A DNA stretch of 64,000 bases from AAA044-D11 sp965268275 (GTDB taxonomy: Bacteria; Actinomycetota; Actinomycetes; Nanopelagicales; Nanopelagicaceae): assembly GCA_965268275.1 (NCBI GenBank), contig OZ254168.1, forward strand, positions 1,332,092 through 1,396,091. Direction: 5' to 3'. Within the stretch, counting starts at the first letter, position 1, and each line of letters starts with the position of its first letter. A program made the translations under genes and the position numbers. Positions 31,880 to 40,659 of this stretch are shown piece by piece. The notes beneath the pieces are model-generated. The model ran no database searches. It saw only the letters and a program-made list of their open reading frames with translations, and was not told the DNA's origin.

Positions 31880-33416
31880 AGTATTTGGAAATCGCTATGC
31901 AATTGGCGAAATGATTGGCACTGGTGGAATGGCTGATGTTTATATCGGCGAGGACCAGAGACTTTCGCGCAAAGTTGCGGTCAAAGTTTTGCGAAGTGAT
32001 TTAGCCCGCGACCCTTCCTTCGTTGCAAGATTTAGAAAAGAAGCGCTTGCTGCAGCAGGCTTAAATCACCCAGGAATTGTTGCGGTTTACGATTCTGGTG
32101 AAGAGGGTCTTAATTCATACATAGTTATGGAGCTTGTAAATGGGCACACGCTTCGAGAAGAGATTCAAAAAACACCTGCTATTTCAGTTGATCGTTCGCT
32201 AGAAATAATCGAAGGTGTATTAACTGCCCTTTCATATTCGCATTCGAATGGAATTATTCATCGCGACATAAAGCCCGGAAACATAATGTTGACCGATGCG
32301 GGCGATGTAAAGGTTATGGATTTTGGAATCGCGCGTGCAATGGATGACATTGGTGCAACTATGACGAGCACTTGGAACGTTGTCGGGACTGCTCAGTATT
32401 TATCACCAGAGCAAGCAACTGGTGAAACTGCAGATTTAAGAAGTGATATTTACTCAGTTGGTTGTCTTCTATATGAATTAGTCGCCGGGAAACCACCATT
32501 TACTGGTGATACTCCAGTTGCAATTGCATACCAACATGTCTCGGCAGATTTTGTATTGCCAAGTGCAATTAATCTAAATTTGGATGAGAACATCGACAAA
32601 ATTATTACTGTTGCGTTGGCCAAGAATCCAGAAGATCGCTATCAAAGTGCCGAGATGATGTTGGCGGATATTCGTAGAGCTATGAAAGGGCAGGATGTAA
32701 CAACAAAAATCCGCCGAATTATTCCTCGACGTAATTTTTTAGTCATGGGTGGTGCTGCATCAGTGTTTGTTCTTCTGACTGCCTTTGCACTAAATTCTTT
32801 CAATTCAAGTACGCCGGCGCCTTCGCTGCAAATTCCAAATGTTGTTGGGCTAACTCAAGCCGAGGCCGAAGAATTGTTGACTGGCTATACGGTAAACATT
32901 CAACGTGCTCCTGATTCAAGAATTCCTAAAGATCGCGTTGCCTCTCAACTTCCGCTGGCAGCAACTCGGGCACCAAAGGGAAGCAGTGTTACGTTAACTA
33001 TTTCTGACGGTCCTGGTGATACAACTGTTCCTACAACAATCATCGGAATGAGCCTAGAAGAGGCTAGAAATGAGCTTTCTGCAGCTGGTTTATTGGTTGC
33101 AAAAATTATTCCAGTCGATTCGAATGCTTTAACTGGAACCGTTTTAAAAATTACACCGGATGCTGGATCAATTATTAAAGCTGGAAGTGGTGTTGAATTA
33201 GAAATTGCCAGTGGAAGTTTGAAAGTTCCGGCTTTATTAGATTTAACTGGCATCGAAGCTCAAACAATTCTTACTCAAGCTGGTTTCTTGGTTAAAGAGA
33301 TCAACGCATATGATGAAAGTAAGCCAGATGGCGTTGTTTTAGCTCAAGCACCTGCAGCAGGAACAACACTCACCATTGGTTCTGATGTTGCAATTACAGT
33401 TAATAAAAAACCTTAA
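31872..33416 (+). CDS. pknB: PASTA-domain Ser/Thr protein kinase (PknB-like)
   Basis: A 514-residue membrane kinase controlling cell wall growth and division. The kinase domain (1-270) has GTGGMADVYIGED, the Lys in KVAVKVLRSD, HRDIKPGNIMLTD and MDFGIARAMDD. The single membrane helix is NFLVMGGAASVFVLLTAFAL near residue 290. Three external PASTA repeats follow, starting IPNVVGLTQAEAEELL, VPTTIIGMSLEEARNELSAA and VPALLDLTGIEAQTILTQAG. It is coupled to the phosphatase. The fhaA/fhaB, rodA, pbpA and pknA genes that normally flank it are absent. CwlM, a known PknB substrate in mycobacteria, is encoded at 56586. Confidence 0.95.
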   Translation: MLKVFGNRYAIGEMIGTGGMADVYIGEDQRLSRKVAVKVLRSDLARDPSFVARFRKEALAAAGLNHPGIVAVYDSGEEGLNSYIVMELVNGHTLREEIQKTPAISVDRSLEIIEGVLTALSYSHSNGIIHRDIKPGNIMLTDAGDVKVMDFGIARAMDDIGATMTSTWNVVGTAQYLSPEQATGETADLRSDIYSVGCLLYELVAGKPPFTGDTPVAIAYQHVSADFVLPSAINLNLDENIDKIITVALAKNPEDRYQSAEMMLADIRRAMKGQDVTTKIRRIIPRRNFLVMGGAASVFVLLTAFALNSFNSSTPAPSLQIPNVVGLTQAEAEELLTGYTVNIQRAPDSRIPKDRVASQLPLAATRAPKGSSVTLTISDGPGDTTVPTTIIGMSLEEARNELSAAGLLVAKIIPVDSNALTGTVLKITPDAGSIIKAGSGVELEIASGSLKVPALLDLTGIEAQTILTQAGFLVKEINAYDESKPDGVVLAQAPAAGTTLTIGSDVAITVNKKP

Positions 33417-34060
33417 GAATTATTAATCAGAGCGCTTAGTCCAACTGCCCGATTGCGAGCGCCGATATCACCACAAATTTCTAGCCAGTTAGCTAAAAGC
33501 TCGTACCCGAATTGAGTTAACACTGCTTCTGGATGAAATTGCACGCCAACAATTTTCTTACTGCGATGAGAAATTCCCATAATTGTGCCATCAGAACACT
33601 TCGCGGTTATTTGAAGTTCTGTAGGCATCGAATCAGGTTCGATTGCAAGTGAGTGGTATCTGGTAGCCATAAAATTATTTGGGATATCTTTAAAAAGTTC
33701 GGTGCCATCATGCAAAATTTCTGATGTGCGGCCATGTAAAAGTTCTGGCGCGCTCGAAATCTTTGCGCCATATGCCGCGCCAATAACTTGCAGTCCTAGG
33801 CAAATTCCGAGAACTGGAATTTCGTTCTGGTCGCAAAACTTAACTACTCCGATACTTGCACCAGCATTCTGAGGATTTCCTGGGCCGGGTGAAATAACTA
33901 CGCCATCAAAATTTTGACAATCTTTGGGATCAATCTCTTCATTCTTTACGACATGGGTTGCGGCGCCGAGTTCATCTAGATATTGCACGATATTGAAAAC
34001 AAAAGAATCGTGGTTATCGACAACCAGAATCTTCTTTGCCCCTTTGAATCCCGTGCTCAT
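33413..34060 (-). CDS. trpG: Anthranilate/aminodeoxychorismate synthase glutaminase subunit
   Basis: A 215-residue class I glutamine amidotransferase. The oxyanion motif is ISPGPGNPQNAG, the nucleophile is Cys in GICLGLQVIGAAYG, and the His/Glu pair is in GVQFHPEAVLTQFG. It could serve anthranilate (TrpE), aminodeoxychorismate (PabB) or both; no partner is nearby. Position between pknB and crgA is the standard actinobacterial one (Rv0013). Its last 4 bp overlap the convergent pknB. Confidence 0.9.
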   Translation of the reverse strand: MSTGFKGAKKILVVDNHDSFVFNIVQYLDELGAATHVVKNEEIDPKDCQNFDGVVISPGPGNPQNAGASIGVVKFCDQNEIPVLGICLGLQVIGAAYGAKISSAPELLHGRTSEILHDGTELFKDIPNNFMATRYHSLAIEPDSMPTELQITAKCSDGTIMGISHRSKKIVGVQFHPEAVLTQFGYELLANWLEICGDIGARNRAVGLSALINNS

Positions 34061-34087
34061 GTGGCAATTGTGGTGTAATCTCTGCCC

Positions 34088-34345
34088 ATGCCTAAGTCAC
34101 CATTACGTAAAAAAGAGAAGGCCTACGTTCCGGAAGCCGTAGCGCAAGCGAAGCCGGTTCCGACCGAGAGCCCAAAGTGGTTAGTCCCAGCGATGGTCTC
34201 CGCTTTCATTGGCGGATTAATCTGGATCGTTATTTTCTACGTTTCTGCAACCGCTTACCCAATTCCTGATATCGGGGCCTGGAATATGGTCGTTGGATTT
34301 GGATTCATAGCTGTAGGTTTCTCGCTCGCTACTCGCTGGCGTTAA
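34088..34345 (+). CDS. crgA: Cell division protein CrgA
   Basis: An 85-residue actinobacterial divisome membrane protein that links FtsZ, FtsQ, FtsI and CwsA in mycobacteria. The N-terminal basic tail is followed by PKWLVPAMVSAFIGGLIWIV and NMVVGFGFIAVGFSLATRWR, two membrane helices separated by the TAYPIPDIGAWN loop typical of CrgA. TAATCT at 34076-34081 ends 6 nt before the ATG with no SD, consistent with a leaderless mRNA. Confidence 0.95.
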   Translation: MPKSPLRKKEKAYVPEAVAQAKPVPTESPKWLVPAMVSAFIGGLIWIVIFYVSATAYPIPDIGAWNMVVGFGFIAVGFSLATRWR

Positions 34346-34352
34346 ACCACCT

Positions 34353-34400
34353 AATTACACGCTTGTAATTCTCCACACGGTGGATAAAGGCTGTGGATAA
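34353..34400. promoter_or_regulatory. Inverted repeat and two DnaA-box-like sites upstream of the response regulator
   Basis: AATTACA-CGCT-TGTAATT (34353-34370) is a perfect 7-bp-arm inverted repeat just after crgA. It is followed by GGTGGATAA (34379-34387, one mismatch) and TGTGGATAA (34392-34400, exact DnaA box). TATACA at 34415-34420 could be a -10 for the response regulator gene, which starts at 34463. The DnaA boxes would sit in or just upstream of the -35 region. Confidence 0.5.
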
Positions 34401-34462
34401 CTCTAAGCACTGACTATACACATTCTCAGGTTACGCTCAGTTTCATAAGGGATTCTTCACGC

Positions 34463-35206
34463 ATGACACTCCTGAAAGAGAAACCACACGTGAGCCAAAA
34501 CGATCAGTCCACCACACAAAGAATCTTGGTGGTTGATGACGAAAATAGTATTAGTGAATTAATCGCAACGAGTCTTCGATTCGTGGGCTTCGATGTTCGA
34601 ACAGCAGCTACTGGATCGCAAGCTCTTACTATCGCCGAAGAATTTAAACCGCATGCACTAATTCTCGATGTTATGTTGCCTGATCAAAATGGTTTCGAAG
34701 TTTGTCGCCAACTTCGTCAAGATGGACATAGTGTTGGAGTTCTCTTCTTAACTGCTAAAGATACTGTCGAAGATAAAATTGCTGGCTTAACAATTGGTGG
34801 CGATGATTATGTAACAAAGCCGTTTAGCCTTGAAGAACTTGTTGCTCGCCTACGTGCGCTTCTACGTCGCATCGGTGCTACAACTGTTGAGGGTGACGAT
34901 GAGAAAGTTAGATTTGCAGATCTCGAACTCGATGAAGCAACCCACGAAGTTCGTCGCGCTGGTAATTTGATTGAACTCTCGCCTACCGAATTTTTACTGC
35001 TCCGCTACTTAATGATTAATGCAGACCGCGTAGTAAGCAAGTCGCAGATTCTTGACCATGTATGGCAATACGATTTTCGCGGCGATGCCGGGATTGTTGA
35101 AACTTATATCTCCTACCTTCGCAAGAAGATAGATAGCTACGAACCCGCTCTGATTCATACCGTTCGCGGTGTGGGATATAGGTTGCGCTTACCAGCTCGC
35201 AAGTAA
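34463..35206 (+). CDS. OmpR-family response regulator (PhoP-like)
   Basis: A 247-residue response regulator. The receiver has acidic VVDDEN, phospho-acceptor Asp in LILDVMLPDQNGFEV, Thr in LFLTAKDT and Lys in DYVTKPFSLEELVARL. The winged helix DNA-binding domain includes LSPTEFLLLRYLMINADRVV and YISYLRKKIDSYEPALIHTV. Overall it closely resembles mycobacterial PhoP. The 24-residue N-terminal extension before ILVVDDE makes the exact start less certain. The partner kinase follows after 20 nt. Confidence 0.9.
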   Translation: MTLLKEKPHVSQNDQSTTQRILVVDDENSISELIATSLRFVGFDVRTAATGSQALTIAEEFKPHALILDVMLPDQNGFEVCRQLRQDGHSVGVLFLTAKDTVEDKIAGLTIGGDDYVTKPFSLEELVARLRALLRRIGATTVEGDDEKVRFADLELDEATHEVRRAGNLIELSPTEFLLLRYLMINADRVVSKSQILDHVWQYDFRGDAGIVETYISYLRKKIDSYEPALIHTVRGVGYRLRLPARK

Positions 35207-35226
35207 TTAGGAAGTAAACTTCCCAA

Positions 35227-36687
35227 ATGAAATACGGAATGTCCAACTGGTCACTTCGTAACCGCCTGATTCTTTCAACTCTGGTGCTGGCCGCAATCGC
35301 TATCGCAGCTTCAGATTTTGTTGCATCTAATTCGCTGCGAACCTTCTTGATTAACCAGGCAGATAGCCAATTAAATGAAGTGGTTCAAACTTCGATGTTA
35401 CGACTTGATCGTGCTGGCATCGATACTGCAAATTTGGATGATGATGGCGATGAATATGGCTTTCGGCCATTACGCCCGCTAATCGCAGTCCCAACCACTA
35501 CCGCCGTAACTCTTCTGGATGTTTCGGGAAACGTTGTTGGGCGAATAGGCGGTGAATTTGCTAATTCAATTAACTTAGATGAATTTAGTAAATTGACTCC
35601 TGAAAAAGTTGAGTCACTCAGAGGATTGCCCTTCACAATTCCTGGCGATGATGGTGAAACTGATATTCGGGCCATTGCAAGATCACTTCCATCAGGTGAA
35701 GGCACAGTAGTAATTTCGGTAGCGCTAGATAGTGTTGATAAAACCGTTGCTGGGCTCTCTGGAATCTTTATTTTGATTAGTTTTATTGTTTTAATCTCGA
35801 TTGCAATCGTTGCAAGATCTTTAATCAAATTAACTCTTAAGCCACTTAACCAAATCGAGAAAACTGCAGCCGCAATTGCCGAAGGAGATTTATCTGCGCG
35901 GCTTCCGCAGGTAAATTCGAGAACCGAGGTTGGGCGCCTTACCGGTTCTTTGAACACGATGCTTTCGAGAATTGAAGAGTCGTTTGCCGTTCGCACCGAG
36001 TCTGAAAATAAATTACGGCGCTTTGTTGCTGATGCAAGCCATGAATTGCGCACCCCTTTAACTGCGATTCGTGGATTTGCAGAACTTCACCGCCAAGGCG
36101 CAGTTGTGGGTGAAGAAAAGACCAAAGAGTTGATATCTAGAATTGAGAAGGAATCAATTCGAATGGGCGCGCTGGTCGAAGATTTATTGCTTCTTGCCAG
36201 ATTAGATCAATCCAGGGAGTTAACGCTTGATCCGGTTGATATTAATCATTTAGTAGTGGAAGCGGTGGCTTCTGCAAAAGCTGCCGGACCTGGACATGAA
36301 ATTACGGTTTCAAGTGAGAGTGATGAGATTTTCGTTCTGGGTGATTCAATGCGTATTCATCAAGCAATCGCAAACTTGCTAGCAAACGCAAGAACTCATA
36401 CTTCAGTTGGAACAAAGATATTTGTGAATATTTCGCAAACCGAATTAGAAACCCGGATTAGTATTTCTGATAATGGTCCTGGGCTTTCAGAAGCTGATCA
36501 GAAACGTGTATTCGAAAGATTCTTTAGGGCTGATCCTTCTCGGGTTCGGGTTAGTGGTGAGGGCAGTGGGCTTGGGTTAGCCATTGTTGATGCGGTCATG
36601 AAAGCGCATGGCGGAAGTGTTGAAGTCCAATCAAAGCTAGGCGAAGGTGCGACTTTCACGATTGTTTTTCCGCAGAAAGAGTTATAG
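35227..36687 (+). CDS. Sensor histidine kinase (PhoR-like)
   Basis: A 486-residue membrane sensor. It has membrane helix 1 (LILSTLVLAAIAIAASDFV), an external sensor of about 140 residues, helix 2 (IFILISFIVLISIAIVA), HAMP (LKPLNQIEKTAAAIAEGDLS), HisKA with phospho-His in FVADASHELRTPLTAIRGF, and HATPase with N box ANLLANARTH, G1 ISDNGPGLS and G2 GEGSGLGLAIV. It partners the upstream regulator. The signal is unknown. The last 6 bp overlap the convergent htpX. Confidence 0.92.
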   Translation: MKYGMSNWSLRNRLILSTLVLAAIAIAASDFVASNSLRTFLINQADSQLNEVVQTSMLRLDRAGIDTANLDDDGDEYGFRPLRPLIAVPTTTAVTLLDVSGNVVGRIGGEFANSINLDEFSKLTPEKVESLRGLPFTIPGDDGETDIRAIARSLPSGEGTVVISVALDSVDKTVAGLSGIFILISFIVLISIAIVARSLIKLTLKPLNQIEKTAAAIAEGDLSARLPQVNSRTEVGRLTGSLNTMLSRIEESFAVRTESENKLRRFVADASHELRTPLTAIRGFAELHRQGAVVGEEKTKELISRIEKESIRMGALVEDLLLLARLDQSRELTLDPVDINHLVVEAVASAKAAGPGHEITVSSESDEIFVLGDSMRIHQAIANLLANARTHTSVGTKIFVNISQTELETRISISDNGPGLSEADQKRVFERFFRADPSRVRVSGEGSGLGLAIVDAVMKAHGGSVEVQSKLGEGATFTIVFPQKEL

Positions 36688-37572
36688 GGATTCCATTGCT
36701 TTAAGTGTTGAGATTCGCTCTTCAATTGGTGGATGAGTAGCAAAAAGTTTCGAAACACTCTTCGCATCCAATGGAGATTCAATCCAAATATGAGCAACTG
36801 CGTTCGAGCGTTGTTGCACAACAGTGGAATCTCGGGCCAAAATTTCTAACGCTTTTCGTAGCCCAGCTGGGTTGCGAGTAAAGCTAACCGCTGTTGCATC
36901 AGCAAGAGCTTCGCGCTTACGTGAAATTGCTGATTTCAGTAGCAATGCAGCAAGTGGGGCAAGAATCAAAATCAGTAGTGAAAAAACAAGTGCGATTGGG
37001 TTGTTATTACTTTCGCGGTTTCGAGCGCCGCCAAAGAACATCATTCGGGTCAAAATGTCAGATGCAATTGCGATAGCACCAGCGGTTGTTGCAGCAACTG
37101 CACTTACTAATGTGTCTCGATTCGCTACATGGGACATCTCGTGTGCAATAACTCCCTGAAGTTCATCGCGATCCATGACATCTAAAATCCCAGTTGTGAA
37201 TGCAATCAGTGCATGTTCAGGATTTCTGCCAGTAGCAAATGCATTTGGGGCATCGTCGTAAACGATTGCAACTTTTGGCATCGGCATGCCGGATGCAATA
37301 CAAACTTCTTGCACTAACCCAAAGAGTTTCGGATTATCTGATTCTTGCAGCAATTTGGCGCCGGTCATTTTCAAAACTAATTTATCGGAACCATAATAAG
37401 CGCCCCAAACTGAAATCAGAGAAATACCAACTGCAATTGGAACAATGCCTGTAGTTGCGCCACCAAAAAATGTTAGAGCGGCATAAACGAGAATCCACAT
37501 AAGAATTCCCATAGCAATCAGCAAACCGATTGTTTTACGCCGATTAGCGTTTTGTAGTGTTCTAAAATTCAT
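36682..37572 (-). CDS. htpX: M48-family membrane metalloprotease HtpX
   Basis: A 296-residue zinc protease for membrane protein quality control. The zinc site is AHEMSHVANRDTL. N-terminal helices (TIGLLIAMGILMWILVYAAL and GIVPIAVGISLISVWG) and a later pair around ATTAGAIAIAS and LVFSLLILILAPLAALLL anchor it. KREALADATAVSFTRNPAGL carries the third ligand Glu. The C-terminal FATHPPIEERISTLKAM is usual. It follows lemA by 3 nt, the common LemA/HtpX pair. Confidence 0.94.
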   Translation of the reverse strand: MNFRTLQNANRRKTIGLLIAMGILMWILVYAALTFFGGATTGIVPIAVGISLISVWGAYYGSDKLVLKMTGAKLLQESDNPKLFGLVQEVCIASGMPMPKVAIVYDDAPNAFATGRNPEHALIAFTTGILDVMDRDELQGVIAHEMSHVANRDTLVSAVAATTAGAIAIASDILTRMMFFGGARNRESNNNPIALVFSLLILILAPLAALLLKSAISRKREALADATAVSFTRNPAGLRKALEILARDSTVVQQRSNAVAHIWIESPLDAKSVSKLFATHPPIEERISTLKAMESL

Positions 37573-37575
37573 TGC

Positions 37576-38127
37576 TTAGAATTTTACGTTCGGTACTTCG
37601 CGATCTTGTGGATCTTCAACTTCATAAAATTCGCGCTCCGAAACTTTCGCAAAGCCAGCAAATAAGTTGGTTGGGACTGTCTTTATTGCGGTATTTAACT
37701 GGCGCACAGTGTCGTTATAAAACTGGCGAGAGAAGGCAACTTTATTTTCGGTCGTTGCTAATTCATCTTGAAGAGCCGCAAAATTTGCTGATGCCTTTAA
37801 ATCTGGATACGCCTCGGCTACTGCTAGCAATCCGCGCAGCGCTTGTGTAAGCATGCCATCTGCTGCTGCAGTATCGGCTACAGAACTTGCAGTGGTTGCC
37901 TTTGCTCGGGCAGCAACTACGGCATCAAAAGTTGATTGTTCGTGTTGCGCATAACCTTTTACAGTCTCAACTAAGTTTGGAATTAAATCTGCTCGTCGCT
38001 TCAGCTGGACTTCGATCTGGGACCAAGCTTCTTCGGCGGTGATGTTTAGCCGAATTAAGCGGTTGTATTGAACTACGAAAAAAACCGCAACAAGAGCGAT
38101 GACTGCTAAGACAATAATTATTTCCAT
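37576..38127 (-). CDS. LemA family protein
   Basis: A 183-residue LemA protein with one N-terminal membrane helix (IIIVLAVIALVAVFFVVQYN) and a cytosolic or external helical domain. EEAWSQIEVQLKRRADLIPNLVETVKGYAQHE and FNRQFYNDTVRQLNTAIKTVPTNLFAG-like segments (here FSRQFYNDTVRQLNT) are highly conserved in the family. The role is uncertain; genetic linkage to htpX suggests membrane proteostasis. Confidence 0.92.
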   Translation of the reverse strand: MEIIIVLAVIALVAVFFVVQYNRLIRLNITAEEAWSQIEVQLKRRADLIPNLVETVKGYAQHEQSTFDAVVAARAKATTASSVADTAAADGMLTQALRGLLAVAEAYPDLKASANFAALQDELATTENKVAFSRQFYNDTVRQLNTAIKTVPTNLFAGFAKVSEREFYEVEDPQDREVPNVKF

Positions 38128-38169
38128 GGCTAATTAAACCGCGATTTCGCTAAATTAATTCCTTAGAAT

Positions 38170-38748
38170 TTACTTAATTTGTGACTGGTGGAAATTCAGC
38201 CATGATTTGCTTGCGGTAGGGCCGCGTTGGCCTTGATACCTTGAACCATAAAGCGCAGAACCATATGGGTTCTCGGCTGGTGAAGAGAGCTTGATCAAAC
38301 AAAGCTGGCCAATTTTCATTCCCGGAAATAATTTGACGGGAAGGTTTGCAACGTTAGAAAGTTCAAGAGTGATGTGGCCAGAGAATCCTGGATCAATAAA
38401 TCCTGCTGTCGAATGAGTGAGTAAGCCAAGTCGACCGAGTGAAGACTTTCCTTCAAGGCGTCCTGCAATGTCATCAGGCAAAGTAATAACTTCGTAAGTG
38501 CTCGCAAGAACGAACTCGCCTGGGTGCAAAATAAATTCTTCATTCGCTTCAACTGCTACTTCGCGCGTTAAATCTGATTGCTCAATTGATGGGTCGATTA
38601 CTGAATACTTGTGGTTCTCGAAGACTCGGAAGAATCGGTCGAGGCGAACATCCACGCTCGATGGTTGAATCATTGCGCCGTCGAAAGGTTCAACCTTTAC
38701 GCGGCCAGCTTCAATTTCGGCCTTAATATCGCGATCACTTAGTAGCAC
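38170..38748 (-). CDS. dcd: dCTP deaminase
   Basis: Dcd supplies dUTP, and in actinobacteria often dUMP directly, for thymidylate synthesis. The 192 residues contain MIQPSSVDVRLDRFFRVF, EFVLASTYEVITLPDDIAGR, the active-site stretch GKSSLGRLGLLTHSTAGFID and PGFSGHITLELSN with the catalytic Glu. The mycobacterial enzyme is bifunctional (deaminase and dUTPase) and this one is similar. The start is GTG at 38748, without a clear SD. It is divergent from the acyl-CoA dehydrogenase. Confidence 0.95.
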   Translation of the reverse strand: MLLSDRDIKAEIEAGRVKVEPFDGAMIQPSSVDVRLDRFFRVFENHKYSVIDPSIEQSDLTREVAVEANEEFILHPGEFVLASTYEVITLPDDIAGRLEGKSSLGRLGLLTHSTAGFIDPGFSGHITLELSNVANLPVKLFPGMKIGQLCLIKLSSPAENPYGSALYGSRYQGQRGPTASKSWLNFHQSQIK

Positions 38749-38775
38749 GGACAGACCCTATATCCTCATTACGGC

Positions 38776-38804
38776 TTGATTAAGTTACTGGCGGGTAGCA
38801 TTAT
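38776..38804 (+). promoter_or_regulatory. Candidate promoter of the FadE5-like gene
   Basis: TTGATT (38776-38781) and CATTAT (38799-38804) are separated by 17 bp. The -10 ends 6 nt before the ATG at 38811 and there is no SD, so the transcript is probably leaderless. Confidence 0.45.
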
Positions 38805-38810
38805 TGTGCC

Positions 38811-40634
38811 ATGAGCCACTACATAGCGAACCTCCGCGATATCGAATTCTGCCTCTTCGACCTCCTTAAGCGCGATGAAATTCTAGGCAAATCAATATTT
38901 AAAGACATCGACCGTGAAACCTCGATGGGGATGTTAGAAGAAATCAAACGATTAGCCGAAAATGATCTTGGTGATTCATTTATTGAAAGCGACCGACTTG
39001 GTGTGGATTTCAATAAAGAGACTGGCGATATTAAGTTGCCAGAAAGTTTTAAGAAGTCATATCGCACATTTATGGATAATGAATGGTGGCGTATTGATGC
39101 TCCGGTTGAAATTGGTGGCACCTTAATTCCAGCTTCAGTTCGTTGGGCAATTGCTGAAATGGTTTTAGGATCGAATCCTTCTATTCATATTTACGCATCC
39201 GGAACAGCGTTTGCACATGTTGCATATGTTCTTGGAAATGATGATCAGAAGAAAATGGCAAAGCTTATGGTCGATAACGACTGGGGCGCCACAATGCAAT
39301 TAACAGAACCAGATGCAGGAAGTGATGTTGGTGCTGGAAGATCTAAAGCCGTACAGCAGAGCGATGGCACTTGGCATATAACTGGAACAAAAAGATTTAT
39401 TACTTCTGGTGATTCAGATTTAAATCCAAATATTATTCACTATGTTCTTGCTAGACCAGAAGGCGCCGGACCCGGGACCAAGGGTTTAAGTCTGTTTTTA
39501 GTTCCAAAATTTATGTTTGATTTTGAAACTGGCGAACTTGGAAAACGCAATGGTGTTTATGTAACCAATGTAGAACACAAGATGGGACTCAATGTTTCAG
39601 CTACTTGTGAAATGAACCTTGGCGAAAAAGAACCTGCGGTTGGATATCTGCTTGGCGATGTGCATGAAGGTATCGCTCAAATGTTTAAGGTAATTGAATA
39701 TGCCCGCATGATGGTGGGAACTAAGGCGATTGCCACACTTAGCGCTGGGTATCAGCAAGCACTTGCCTACGCAAAGGTACGCGTGCAAGGACCAGATTTA
39801 ACAAAGGCCGCAGATAAGGCAAGCCCTCGTGTAACGATTATTAATCACCCAGATGTTCGCCGTTCACTAATGGTCCAGAAGTCTTATTCCGAAGGTATGC
39901 GCGCGCTTGTTCTATACACCGCATCAATCCAGGATGAAATTTTGCTGGCGAAAGCTGCAAATGATGCTGATCGCACCGATGACATGGAAGCGCTAAATGA
40001 TTTATTGCTTCCGATTGTTAAGGGTTATGGCAGTGAAAAATCTTGGGTTCTACTTGGCACCGAATCACTGCAGACATTTGGCGGATCAGGATTTACGCAA
40101 GATTGGCCACTTGAACAATATGTTCGCGATGCAAAGATTGATACTTTGTATGAAGGCACAACTGCAATTCAAGGTCTGGATTTCTTCTTCCGTAAAATCA
40201 TCAAAGATGGTGGGCGAGCACTTGGTCTGCTTGGAAAAGAGATCGCAGCATTTACTGCTACTGGTGGCGCACTTGCAGAAGAGAAAGCGGCACTTGCAAA
40301 AACTCTTGAAGATTTAAATGCGATGACCGGAACTCTTGTTGGTTTCGCAATGGAATCCCAGGAGAACGTTGAAAAAATTTACAAGGCCGGTTTGAATACA
40401 ACTCGCCTCTTGATGTCTGTCGGTGAAGTAATTATTGCTTGGTTGTTATTGCGCCAGGCAGATATCGCAATTGAAAAATCCGCGAACCCTGGACGCGACG
40501 CTGATTTCTATGCCGGAAAAATTGCATCTGCAAAGTTTTTTGTCAGAACCGTTCTTCCACATATCAAGGCCGAGCTAAAGATTGTTCTTAGCGAGACTGG
40601 TGAGTTGATGGAGATTCCAGAAAGCGCGTTTTAG
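38811..40634 (+). CDS. Acyl-CoA dehydrogenase (FadE5-like)
   Basis: A 607-residue FAD-dependent acyl-CoA dehydrogenase that would catalyse the first step of beta-oxidation. It closely follows mycobacterial FadE5 from MSHYIANLRDIEF at the start. MQLTEPDAGSDVGAGRSKAV is the FAD/substrate motif, followed by RFITSGDSDLNPNIIHYVLA, NVEHKMGLNVSATCEM and the catalytic region RDAKIDTLYEGTTAIQGLDF. FadE5 accepts a broad range of acyl chain lengths. No other beta-oxidation gene is adjacent. Confidence 0.93.
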   Translation: MSHYIANLRDIEFCLFDLLKRDEILGKSIFKDIDRETSMGMLEEIKRLAENDLGDSFIESDRLGVDFNKETGDIKLPESFKKSYRTFMDNEWWRIDAPVEIGGTLIPASVRWAIAEMVLGSNPSIHIYASGTAFAHVAYVLGNDDQKKMAKLMVDNDWGATMQLTEPDAGSDVGAGRSKAVQQSDGTWHITGTKRFITSGDSDLNPNIIHYVLARPEGAGPGTKGLSLFLVPKFMFDFETGELGKRNGVYVTNVEHKMGLNVSATCEMNLGEKEPAVGYLLGDVHEGIAQMFKVIEYARMMVGTKAIATLSAGYQQALAYAKVRVQGPDLTKAADKASPRVTIINHPDVRRSLMVQKSYSEGMRALVLYTASIQDEILLAKAANDADRTDDMEALNDLLLPIVKGYGSEKSWVLLGTESLQTFGGSGFTQDWPLEQYVRDAKIDTLYEGTTAIQGLDFFFRKIIKDGGRALGLLGKEIAAFTATGGALAEEKAALAKTLEDLNAMTGTLVGFAMESQENVEKIYKAGLNTTRLLMSVGEVIIAWLLLRQADIAIEKSANPGRDADFYAGKIASAKFFVRTVLPHIKAELKIVLSETGELMEIPESAF

Positions 40635-40659
40635 CCTGCATTAGTCGCTAAGATTCACC

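Noticed and set aside
35385..36053. A 222-codon minus-strand frame opposite the histidine kinase
   Set aside because: Antisense shadow of a gene with intact HAMP and HisKA motifs; no ribosome-binding site.
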